The notes under the pieces were generated by a model. It had not been told where the DNA came from. It worked only from the letters and a program-made list of their open reading frames with translations, and searched no databases. The position numbers and the translations under genes are program-made. Source: an uncultured Prevotellaceae bacterium (GTDB taxonomy: Bacteria > Bacteroidota > Bacteroidia > Bacteroidales > Muribaculaceae). Taken from it: a DNA stretch of 64,000 nt. The stretch covers positions 1 to 64,000 of the forward strand of contig CAMYUW010000005.1 in assembly GCA_947302275.1 (NCBI GenBank), read 5' to 3'. Shown in pieces: positions 16,922-24,642 of the stretch (positions within the stretch are counted from its first letter, which is position 1; each line of letters begins with the position of its first letter).

Positions 16922-18706
16922 TCACATCCGATTAGGCATCTCGATGCCGAGCAACGACATGGCACGGCCAATCACGTCGGCAACGGTCTCGCTCAGCAGC
17001 TGGCGGAAGCAACGCACGGCGGTGTCCTGTTCCTTGAGGATGCTGCAGTCGTGGTAGAACTGGTTATACTCCTTGGCCAGGTCATAGGCGTAGTTGGCGA
17101 TGAGCGCAGGGCTGTAGTTGCGGCCTGCATCGGCAACGACAGCAGTGAAATCTGCCAAGCGCTGGATGAGCGAGGTTTCTTTCTCGTTGGGCTCCACAGC
17201 GCTAATATCCATAGCCTTGTAGTCCTCACAGCACTTGCGCAGTACCGACTGGATGCGGGCATAGGTGTACTGGATGAAGGGGCCGGTGTTGCCGTTGAAG
17301 TCGATCGACTCGCTGGGGTCGAACAACATGGTCTTCCTCGGATCCACCTTGAGGATGAAGTACTTCAAAGCGCCCAAGCCGATCATGCGCAGCACGTCGT
17401 CGCGCTCGTCCTCGGGCACGCCCTGCAGGCGGCCGGGCTCGTTGGCCATATCGGTGGCGGTGGCAATCATTTCGTCCATGAGCTCGTCGGCATCAACGAC
17501 GGTACCCTCGCGGGACTTCATCTTGCCGTTGGGCAACTCAACCATGCCATAGGAGAAGTGAACCAGATCCTTACCCCACTTGAAGCCCAGCTTGTCGAGC
17601 AGCAACGAGAGCACCTGGAAGTGGTAATTCTGCTCATTGCCCACCACATAGATCATGCGGTCGATGGGATAGTCCTTGTAGCGCAACTGGGCGGTGCCGA
17701 TGTCCTGGGTCATATAGACCGATGTGCCGTCGCTGCGCAGCAACAACTTGTGGTCGAGGCCGTCAGGCGTGAGGTCGGCCCACACGCTATTGTCCTCCTT
17801 GCGGTAGAACAGGCCCTTTTCGAGGCCTTCGAGCACGGTGTCGCGGCCCACCAGATAGGTATCGCTCTCGTAGTAGATCTTGTCGAACGACACACCCATG
17901 CGGCGGTAGGTCTCGTCAAAGCCGGCATAAACCCAATTGTTCATCTTCTCCCACAGGGCGCGCACCTCGGGGTCGCCAGCCTCCCAGCGACGCAGCATGT
18001 CGTGGGCCTCCTGGATAAGGGGTGCCTGCTTCTCGGCTTCTTCGGGGCTCATGCCCTTCTCAACAAGTTCCTTGATCTCAGCCTTATAGTGCTTATCAAA
18101 GGCTACATAGAAGTCGCCAATCAGGTGGTCACCCTTCTTGCCGGTCGATTCGGGCGTTGCGCCGTTGCCCCACTTGAGCCAGGCAAGCATCGACTTGCAG
18201 ATGTGGATGCCGCGGTCGTTCACGATGTTGGTCTTCACCACCTTATAGCCATTGGCCTCCATGATTTTGGAGAGGCTGAAGCCCAACAGGTTGTTGCGCA
18301 CGTGGCCCAGGTGCAAGGGCTTGTTGGTGTTGGGCGAGGAGTACTCGATCATCACCAACTGGCTGTCGTCGGTAGCAGCCTTGAAACCGTAGTTAGGCGT
18401 CTCGGCAACATGTTTCAGCACGCCAGTCCAGAACGACGGCTTGATGGTAATATTCAAGAAGCCCTTAATGACGTTGAACTTCTCCACCGCCTCACAGTGG
18501 GCCAGCATGTGCTCGCCTATCTCCTGTGCCGTCACGTCGGGCGCCTTGTGCGACGCTTTCAGGAACGGGAACACCACAATCGTTTCATTGCCCTCAAACT
18601 CCTTCTTCGTCGTCTGCGGAACAATCTTCTCGGCAGGGAAATCCACGCCATACAACTCCTTCACCGCCTGTGCGGTAGCCTGTGCAAGTATATTATCAAT
18701 AGACAT
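16922..18706 (-). CDS. argS: Arginyl-tRNA synthetase
   Basis: 594 residues, usual length. Class I synthetase charging tRNA-Arg. The N-terminal Add-1 domain (about 1-110) is followed by the signature SSPNTNKPLHLGHVRNNLLG (HIGH variant HLGH), the catalytic Rossmann fold with YVVGNEQNYHFQVLSLLLDK, a GKMKSREGTVVDADEL segment at the KMSK position and a DALR-type anticodon-binding C-terminus (YDLAKEYNQFYHDCSILKE). A TACCTTTG -7 box lies at 18759-18766 (minus strand), about 55 bases upstream, without a clear -33 element. It is a housekeeping gene that borders the AT-rich accessory island. Confidence 0.96.
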   Translation of the reverse strand: MSIDNILAQATAQAVKELYGVDFPAEKIVPQTTKKEFEGNETIVVFPFLKASHKAPDVTAQEIGEHMLAHCEAVEKFNVIKGFLNITIKPSFWTGVLKHVAETPNYGFKAATDDSQLVMIEYSSPNTNKPLHLGHVRNNLLGFSLSKIMEANGYKVVKTNIVNDRGIHICKSMLAWLKWGNGATPESTGKKGDHLIGDFYVAFDKHYKAEIKELVEKGMSPEEAEKQAPLIQEAHDMLRRWEAGDPEVRALWEKMNNWVYAGFDETYRRMGVSFDKIYYESDTYLVGRDTVLEGLEKGLFYRKEDNSVWADLTPDGLDHKLLLRSDGTSVYMTQDIGTAQLRYKDYPIDRMIYVVGNEQNYHFQVLSLLLDKLGFKWGKDLVHFSYGMVELPNGKMKSREGTVVDADELMDEMIATATDMANEPGRLQGVPEDERDDVLRMIGLGALKYFILKVDPRKTMLFDPSESIDFNGNTGPFIQYTYARIQSVLRKCCEDYKAMDISAVEPNEKETSLIQRLADFTAVVADAGRNYSPALIANYAYDLAKEYNQFYHDCSILKEQDTAVRCFRQLLSETVADVIGRAMSLLGIEMPNRM

Positions 18707-19008
18707 AATCCTTATAGTTTTTAGTCTCCAGTCTTTACTCTCAAGTCAATTCAAACTGCAAAGGTACAAAAAAGTTTTCAGTTTCCAGTTGCTAGTCCAT
18801 AGTTTCTAGTTGGCATCTGCCTTCTTTGCTCCACGCGAAGGCGCAAAGACGCCAAGATTCTTTCATAAACATCCACTCTTTTTGTCGGCGGATTATCAGG
18901 ATTCTTAAGATTAGCATCCGCCAACTTTTTTTCTTGTCTGCGAATATCTTTTTCTTGTCGTCTAATTAAACGAAATAAACGAATGGCATCCACTCGTTAT
19001 CAGTCTAT
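18707..19008. other. Intergenic stretch at island edge
   Basis: About 300 bases between argS and the first NACHT gene. It contains the argS -7 box (18759-18766), a low-complexity tract of GTTTCCAGTTGCTAG-type repeats, a GGCGCAAAGACGCC-type segment of the kind scattered in Bacteroidales intergenic DNA, a short imperfect repeat (cttttttcttgtctgcgaat and ctttttcttgtcgtctaat) and a single arm of the ctacgaatt repeat family (18964-18986). A 71-codon open frame on the minus strand (18778-18993) is built from these repeats and is not counted as a gene. Confidence 0.6.
18964..18986. repeat. Island-flanking direct repeat, argS side
   Basis: A 23-base segment ending in CGAAATAAACGAATGG (18971-18986), identical over those 16 bases to 24523-24538 and with two mismatches over 23. 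The two copies lie in the same orientation on either side of the NACHT island. Confidence 0.6.
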
Positions 19009-20997
19009 CTAAATGCTGGATAATAAAACAATGACATCACTATAATCTATTTCATTCTTAATTCTTTCAACTTCAATTTTACAAGCCTCATAATTAAGGT
19101 GATAATGCCTATTAGGAATAATCATCTGATTAATACCATCATACGATTCATTATCCTCACATCCCGTTTTCTCGTCAATAAGATAAGCCCTGTTCGGCTC
19201 AAAGTTACTCTCTCTAAATAAGCTATAAACTTTACTAGAATCCTCTTTTCTAGACTTAGTAAAAAGCAAGGGTACTTTTCTAAACAAAAACATCAGTATG
19301 GAATCATCAAACGAACTAGCGACATAAGCAAACATAGTTATATCAGATATTTCATTTGTATCTTTTGTATCTTTTGCATCTTCTATTTCACCAAATCCCC
19401 ATCCCTCTATGTCATGATTGGAAAAACCCAAATCACCGAAAGCATGATAATCTTTGGCCTCTGTTATATCATCGTTCTTAAGCATAAAAGCAAATTTTCC
19501 CATAAACAGGAATGCCAATCGCTCATCGATTAAATTTCTTGAAATGTTAACATCTATAAAATGACTACTGTAGAATCGCAAATAGCTCTCACATAATGGC
19601 AGTGTAATATTCTTTGAAAAGCCTTTATAATCGATATCAAAATAAATATCCAACATATTGATATATTTCACAAAATGACTACTGTTATAGATAGCTGATA
19701 AAATCTTATCTTGGTTTTGCTTTGCATCACAATAGATAAAGCTTGCAGCAAAATATTCCAACAAAGACTTGTGTACCCATTTATAATCAGTCCCTTCATG
19801 ACAGAAGAGAGGAACCGTTGTAATCAAATCTTTTAAAAAATCATATTCTGAGAAAACCAAGTTTCCACAGAATTCTTTGGCTTTTCTAATACAATCAAGA
19901 ATTGTTTCTTGATTAAATTGTACCCCCGTCTTGACCAAACAATCATAACCAACATATCTTAAAACCCTATAAAAAGCGTCATAATTCAACCCCGAATGCT
20001 TATCACGAGATTTTAAGGGTTTAGAAGAATCATGCTTTTCAAAAAAAGCGTCAAAAACCAGTCCATAAAAACGATGTTTTTCAAAAGGTATAGATCTATT
20101 ATAGTCATAAGCGGTAAATAACAACGATACCAATAATGGATTCACTAAGTATTCGTCAATAGAATCATATTCTCCCGACTTTAGTAATTCAATGAGATTC
20201 CTCGACACCACCTTATTTTTGCTCAAATCATATTTTTCTAATAATTCATAGGCTTCTTCTTTAGTTAGTCGCTGAATACTGAATGACTGAAAATCCCCAA
20301 AACTTGGCAAATTACCTTCTGGCCTTGATGTCAAAAAATAATAATTCTTAGTCCCAGCTTTAGAAATAAATGCCTGAATACCTTGAGTAACTTCAGTTCT
20401 ATCGGCTAAAGATATCTCATCATAACCATCCATGAAGAAAATAAAACCACCCGTCTGGATGAGTTTTAGCAACAACTCTTTATTAAATTCTCTAGATAAC
20501 GAGTTCAACTCTTCTTGTATTTCCAAAAGAATGGCGCGGTCTTTTTTTAACCTATTCAGCTCAATATAGATAGGTATGCCTATATCTTCCATGCCACTGT
20601 CAATCAAGTCAATGAACATACGTTTCATTATCGTTGATTTTCCCATGCCAGCAGTATCGGTAATCAGTATTTTTTTATATTTTTTTATTAGGTCTACTGG
20701 CAACTTATCGATCTTAGTGGTATCATAATAATCATTATCATTAACCAATGTCTGAGCAACATAAATCTCCTTTAGTTGCCGTTGGGAATTATGAAACACC
20801 AACGTATTGATAATGCTATACTTTTCATAAGTCCGTGAAAGATACTCCTCGAAATCCTTACCTTTAGGTATCGGTAGACTCTTGTCTGGAATTCCAAGGC
20901 TCTCCGCGAATGTATCAATTTTCTGAGAGACGACATTATCTACAAAAGAACTGATTCGTTCTGAAGTGGCTGCTGTAATAATTGTTTCAGTACTCAT
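19009..20997 (-). CDS. NACHT-domain STAND NTPase (bacterial NLR-like), copy 1
   Basis: 662 residues. An N-terminal helical region of about 110 residues, then a NACHT-type P-loop NTPase: Walker A DTAGMGKST (residues 114-122), Walker B with the NACHT-type acidic run FIFFMDGYDE (185-194) and sensor LTSRPEG (222-228), followed by the winged-helix-like arm (EYLVNPLLVSLLFTAY) and KWVHKSLLEYFAASF, a motif common after NACHT domains. The C-terminal 250 residues are unrecognised and show no clear LRR, TPR or WD repeats; they are the likely sensor. No recognisable effector domain is fused at the N-terminus. NACHT proteins of this class in bacteria commonly act in anti-phage defence. AT-rich codon use contrasts with flanking housekeeping genes. 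A paralogue lies at 21765-23735. Confidence 0.85.
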   Translation of the reverse strand: MSTETIITAATSERISSFVDNVVSQKIDTFAESLGIPDKSLPIPKGKDFEEYLSRTYEKYSIINTLVFHNSQRQLKEIYVAQTLVNDNDYYDTTKIDKLPVDLIKKYKKILITDTAGMGKSTIMKRMFIDLIDSGMEDIGIPIYIELNRLKKDRAILLEIQEELNSLSREFNKELLLKLIQTGGFIFFMDGYDEISLADRTEVTQGIQAFISKAGTKNYYFLTSRPEGNLPSFGDFQSFSIQRLTKEEAYELLEKYDLSKNKVVSRNLIELLKSGEYDSIDEYLVNPLLVSLLFTAYDYNRSIPFEKHRFYGLVFDAFFEKHDSSKPLKSRDKHSGLNYDAFYRVLRYVGYDCLVKTGVQFNQETILDCIRKAKEFCGNLVFSEYDFLKDLITTVPLFCHEGTDYKWVHKSLLEYFAASFIYCDAKQNQDKILSAIYNSSHFVKYINMLDIYFDIDYKGFSKNITLPLCESYLRFYSSHFIDVNISRNLIDERLAFLFMGKFAFMLKNDDITEAKDYHAFGDLGFSNHDIEGWGFGEIEDAKDTKDTNEISDITMFAYVASSFDDSILMFLFRKVPLLFTKSRKEDSSKVYSLFRESNFEPNRAYLIDEKTGCEDNESYDGINQMIIPNRHYHLNYEACKIEVERIKNEIDYSDVIVLLSSI

Positions 20998-21182
20998 ATC
21001 ATAATTCTAATTTATTATCCTTGCATTGAGCAAAGACTGTAATCAAACATTTATCTATCACGCTATCTAAAAAAGATGTATATATTATTGTTCCCTATCG
21101 ATTCCAAAATCGGGCTGTTCATCTTTTGGCGACGAATTGGTTACAACGGTAGAAAGGGAAAAAGGGAAAAACACTTTTCTGA

Positions 21183-21203
21183 TTAAAAGGTATATCCTTT
21201 TAA
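21183..21203 (-). terminator. Hairpin overlapping stop of membrane protein gene
   Basis: TTAAAAGG (21183-21190), 5 bases, CCTTTTAA (21196-21203). The stem overlaps the stop codon (21200-21202) of the 159-residue gene and separates it from NACHT copy 1, suggesting at least partly independent transcription of the latter. Confidence 0.4.
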
Positions 21204-21679
21204 TATCTTAATATCAATTCGTCTTTTCCATATTTAATCAGGTCTTTATAACATGAAGGAGTAGTTCCGCCAGCAGCGTTACTCAATCTTTTAAAAAGTT
21301 CCTGAACATCGTTATTAGTTAGAATCCTCAATATATCATATCTAAAAAAGTTGAATTCTTCATCTTTCATCAATCTTTGATTCCTTAAATAGCATATATA
21401 ACTATAGAAAGATAATGCATCATCAACATCAATTTCAAATTCATCTTCTTTTTCATACCTATTTAGCCAATTCTCTGTCTGATCAAATGTGTAAAGAATC
21501 TTTCTTATCCGTTCATCCGCTCTTTTAGAGTATAACTTATCAATATACTCTGCCCGACGAACTTTTAGATTAGAATTCCACTGAACTAATGCGAAGACAC
21601 CACCAATTACTATCGATATAAATGACAGCATATCAATAATATCACTTACTGATACCTCTGTATTAAATTGTAAACCCAT
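21200..21679 (-). CDS. Small membrane-anchored protein between the NACHT genes
   Basis: 159 residues. One hydrophobic segment near residues 15-33 (DMLSFISIVIGGVFALVQW) is followed by a basic stretch (NLKVRRAEYIDKLYSKRADE) and a charged helical cytoplasmic domain. The layout (N-terminal anchor, soluble helical tail) resembles small single-pass proteins found in phage-defence neighbourhoods, but I cannot assign a family. It sits 85 bases after NACHT copy 2 and about 200 bases before NACHT copy 1 on the same strand. It might be a membrane-acting effector or regulator for one or both NTPases; this is inference from position only. Confidence 0.65.
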   Translation of the reverse strand: MGLQFNTEVSVSDIIDMLSFISIVIGGVFALVQWNSNLKVRRAEYIDKLYSKRADERIRKILYTFDQTENWLNRYEKEDEFEIDVDDALSFYSYICYLRNQRLMKDEEFNFFRYDILRILTNNDVQELFKRLSNAAGGTTPSCYKDLIKYGKDELILRY

Positions 21680-21764
21680 ATGAATAACTTTATTATTTGA
21701 ATTCTTAATATACTGATACCTTTAGCCAGAGAAAGACGTCCGTTGGTATAACTGTATTATAATT

Positions 21765-23735
21765 TTATATTTCATTTATTAAAATAGACGAGCTATTAGA
21801 AATCATCTTGGTAATACGTTCAGCATCCATTTTACATTCTATGTAATTAAGATGAAAACCTTTGAAGCATATTATTAGTTGATTAACTGCATCATATAAT
21901 TCTTCGGTATCACATCCAGTTTTCACATTTACAAGACAAGCATTATATTTTGAAAAACTATTATCATAATAAGCATATATATACCTAAGCAATCTGGAAT
22001 GATCTTGAATGCCTCTTGTTTTATTAAAAATAAAAGGTCTTTTTCGATACAATAGCGTCATTAAAGAATCACTATAAAAAAATGATTTTGCTAAATATAA
22101 ACATTCATCATCCCCATATCCATATCTCTCTATTTCATTGATAGAAAAGCCCAAATTATCCAACTCCCACGAATCCTTTAACATAGATTCATCTGGTTTA
22201 GTCACAAAAGCATATTTTCCCCAAAACAAGAATGCTATTCGCTCATCGACCAATTCATTGTTTACACTAATTTGAATAGAATGTTCATCATAGAATTTCA
22301 CATAGTTCTCGCATAAGGGAAGTGTTATATTTTTTAAAAAACCATTCGTATCTATATCATAATATAAATCTAGCATGTTAATGTATTTATCAACATGTTT
22401 ACTTTGAGAGATGGCCTCTAAGATCGTATCTTGGTTCTGCTTTGCATCCCAAAATACAAACAATGCTGCAAAATACTCCATTAACGATTTATGAGCCCAT
22501 TTATACTCCGTTCCATCTTTGCTAAAAAGAGGAACAGCTATCAATAAATCTTTTAAAAAATCATCACTGCCAAAATCCAAATTTCCACAAAACACCTTAG
22601 CTTTATCAATTGACTTAAGAATTGTGTTTTTATCAAATTGTACACCTATTTTAATCAAGCACTCATATCCAACATATCTTAGAACCCGATTAAAATCATC
22701 AATATCTAAACCAGATCGTTTCTGATGAGCATCTATTCCTTTAGTCAAATCATGAGAATCAAAATAAGCTTCATAAACCTGCCTATAAAACTGATGCTTT
22801 TTCAAAGGTATAATATTCTTGTAGTCAAATGCGGCATAAAGCAAAGATACAAGCAACGGATTTTCAAGGTATTCATTAATTGAATTATACTCTCCAGATC
22901 TTAGCAATCTTACAAGTTTCCCAGACAACCCCCTTTTTTTACTCAAATCATATTTCTTCAATAACTCAAATGCTTCCTTTTTTTTAAGAGGTTGAATACT
23001 AAACTCCTGAAAATGCCCGAAACTAGTCAAACTATCTTCAGGTCTAGAAGTCAAAATATACAAGTTCTTCGTTCCAGCTTTAGAAATGAAGTCTTGAATA
23101 TCCTTAGTAACCTTTTTTCTATCTGATATCAATATTTCATCATAACCATCAAAGAAGAAAATAAAGCCACCGGTCTGAATAAGCATTAGTAGCAATTTTT
23201 CGTCAAACTCTTTAGCTAATAAGTTCAATTCTTCTTGAATATCCATAAGAATTGTTCGGTCATTTTTTAGCCTGTTAAGTTCAATATAAATGGGTATTCC
23301 GATGTCTTTCATACCATTGTCAATCAAGCTTATCAACATACGTTTCATAATAGTTGATTTACCCATGCCAGCAGTATCCGTAATCAGAATTTTCTTAAAT
23401 TTTTTAATCAATTCTGTGGGGAATTGGTCTATCTTTGTATGTCTGAATCTTTTATCGCTAATATAATTATTGACCAAAGTCTGTTCTACATAAATCTCTT
23501 TTAATAACCTTTGAGAATTATGGAATACTAGAGTATTGATGATACTATACTCCTCATACATTCTAACAAGATAATCCTCAAAATGCTTACCTTTGGGTAT
23601 GTGCATACTTTTATATGGAGCCCCACAGTCCTCTGCAAACTTCATCATCTTTGGAGTGATAACTTCATCTACAAAGGATATAATCTGTTCAGCCGTGCCT
23701 TCCGTAATAATTGTATCGGTAATCATATCATTCAT
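21765..23735 (-). CDS. NACHT-domain STAND NTPase (bacterial NLR-like), copy 2
   Basis: 656 residues from the ATG at 23735 (MNDMITDTIITEGTAEQ), preceded by AAGGA; the ATG at 23726 is an alternative that aligns exactly with the start of copy 1. The frame runs on upstream to 23957, but that part is low-complexity and overlaps the neighbouring gene. Walker A DTAGMGKST near residues 120-128, Walker B FIFFFDGYDE near 191-200, sensor ILTSRPED, then ENPLLVSLLYAAF and KWAHKSLMEYFAALF. It aligns with copy 1 end to end, including the C-terminal NQLIICFKGFHLNYIECK, with most divergence in the C-terminal half. Signs of duplication extend to its upstream region (shared CAAAGACTG element). Confidence 0.85.
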   Translation of the reverse strand: MNDMITDTIITEGTAEQIISFVDEVITPKMMKFAEDCGAPYKSMHIPKGKHFEDYLVRMYEEYSIINTLVFHNSQRLLKEIYVEQTLVNNYISDKRFRHTKIDQFPTELIKKFKKILITDTAGMGKSTIMKRMLISLIDNGMKDIGIPIYIELNRLKNDRTILMDIQEELNLLAKEFDEKLLLMLIQTGGFIFFFDGYDEILISDRKKVTKDIQDFISKAGTKNLYILTSRPEDSLTSFGHFQEFSIQPLKKKEAFELLKKYDLSKKRGLSGKLVRLLRSGEYNSINEYLENPLLVSLLYAAFDYKNIIPLKKHQFYRQVYEAYFDSHDLTKGIDAHQKRSGLDIDDFNRVLRYVGYECLIKIGVQFDKNTILKSIDKAKVFCGNLDFGSDDFLKDLLIAVPLFSKDGTEYKWAHKSLMEYFAALFVFWDAKQNQDTILEAISQSKHVDKYINMLDLYYDIDTNGFLKNITLPLCENYVKFYDEHSIQISVNNELVDERIAFLFWGKYAFVTKPDESMLKDSWELDNLGFSINEIERYGYGDDECLYLAKSFFYSDSLMTLLYRKRPFIFNKTRGIQDHSRLLRYIYAYYDNSFSKYNACLVNVKTGCDTEELYDAVNQLIICFKGFHLNYIECKMDAERITKMISNSSSILINEI

Positions 23736-23799
23736 TTTTTGTCTCATCCTTGTTTTGTGCAAAGACTGAAATTCATATGTTTGCTCTGCATATATTATA

Positions 23800-24459
23800 T
23801 CACTTCTTTTCGTTTTCTTGGCGGAGGGTGGTGAGGGTTTTTCCGTTGTAGGAAAAGTATTTGGCGCCTTGGTAGGCTCCGGATTGGTTGCGCATTTCTT
23901 CGGGCAGGAAGGTGCCGGTGAAGGGGGAGAGTTTGTAGATGCGGCCGTTGTATTCAACGGAGTCGTCGGTGGCGACTTTGACTTGTATGCCTATCGGGTC
24001 AAAGGTTACAAACTCACCAATCTTGATGCCACACATGCTGAATTTGAAGCGGGCACGTTTGGGTTCATGCTTCGTTGAGGTCTTTTCCTCCTCATTTTTA
24101 GCGTCCACTACTGGTTTATTGTCCTCGTAGATAGTCACCTCAGCATCATCAATAGTGATGGCGATGTCACGGAAGATGTCAAGAGCCACTTGCGGCGGAA
24201 CGTTGAAGAATTCGCGGTTTTGTCGGATGCGTAGGTCGGTTAATCGGTCGATGGTCTTGTGTACCAGTTTCTCGACTTCATTGTACTTTGCCGTCTTCAT
24301 AGTGGCATATATCTCGAAGGGCAAGGGCACGGCAGTGTTGTCGAGTTCTTTTGACCGCACATCAACAGGGCGACTGCTCTTGCCAATCTTCACCCAATCC
24401 TCTCTGAAACTGGGATTGGTCAAAATATATACATATCCTGGTTCTGGATTCTTCATCAC
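23800..24459 (-). CDS. GIY-YIG (T5orf172) nuclease fused to RAMA-like domain
   Basis: 219 residues. Residues 8-95 carry the T5orf172/GIY-YIG layout: GYVYILTNPSF (GIY-like YVY), VKIGKSSRPVDVRSKEL (YIG-like KIG plus arginines), EVEKLVHKTIDRL and NREFFNVPP with the expected catalytic glutamate region. Residues 137-215 resemble RAMA (restriction enzyme adenine methylase-associated) domains: RFKFSMCGIKIGEFVTFDP, VEYNGRIYKLSPFTG and GAYQGAKYFSYNGKTLTTL. RAMA domains are thought to read modified DNA, so a nuclease aimed at modified phage DNA is a plausible role. It is first in the presumed order GIY, NACHT 2, membrane protein, NACHT 1, ending about 65 bases before NACHT 2. A TACCTTTG box at 24488-24495 may be its promoter. 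Confidence 0.75.
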   Translation of the reverse strand: MMKNPEPGYVYILTNPSFREDWVKIGKSSRPVDVRSKELDNTAVPLPFEIYATMKTAKYNEVEKLVHKTIDRLTDLRIRQNREFFNVPPQVALDIFRDIAITIDDAEVTIYEDNKPVVDAKNEEEKTSTKHEPKRARFKFSMCGIKIGEFVTFDPIGIQVKVATDDSVEYNGRIYKLSPFTGTFLPEEMRNQSGAYQGAKYFSYNGKTLTTLRQENEKK

Positions 24460-24510
24460 GTTTAAGATAAAGTTATTGTTAACGATACAAAGGTAATAAA
24501 AGTTTTTTAA

Positions 24511-24641
24511 CTACGAATTACGCGAAATAAACGAATGGACCTCCGCAATTTTTTCAACCAACTGGCCTATCAAAAAATCAGATGGGTCAGTTGGTTGAAA
24601 ATGGAGGCGGAAGCTGTTCGCTAAATTCGTGTAATTCGTAG
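24511..24641. repeat. Nested inverted-repeat element between island and BspA gene
   Basis: Outer arms CTACGAATTACGCGAA... (from 24511) and the reverse complement at 24617-24641 enclose an inner hairpin: TTTTCAACCAACTG (24551-24564) with CAGTTGGTTGAAAA (24588-24601), extendable to 21-base arms with two mismatches and a 9-base loop, and topped outside by CCTCC/GGAGG. It may serve as the terminator for the BspA-like gene or be a MITE-like mobile element. The arm segment 24516-24538 is the island-flanking direct repeat. Confidence 0.65.
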
Positions 24642-24642
24642 T

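Noticed and set aside
17051..18724. 557-codon open frame opposite argS
   Set aside because: Antisense shadow of a well-identified synthetase; high-GC third positions of the real gene keep this frame open.
18778..18993. 71-codon open frame on the minus strand between argS and NACHT copy 1
   Set aside because: It is made of intergenic repeats (RRQEK-type duplication, GGCGCAAAGACGCC segment, repeat-family arm at its start) and resembles no protein; coding is unlikely.
23736..23957. N-terminal extension of NACHT copy 2 (Pro/Ser/Thr-rich)
   Set aside because: It overlaps the end of the GIY-YIG/RAMA gene in another frame and has no counterpart in NACHT copy 1; the ATG at 23735 or 23726 is preferred.
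19009..24459. Integrase or transposase that could mark the island as an integrative element
   Set aside because: None of the island genes shows integrase, recombinase or transposase motifs; only flanking repeats hint at mobility.
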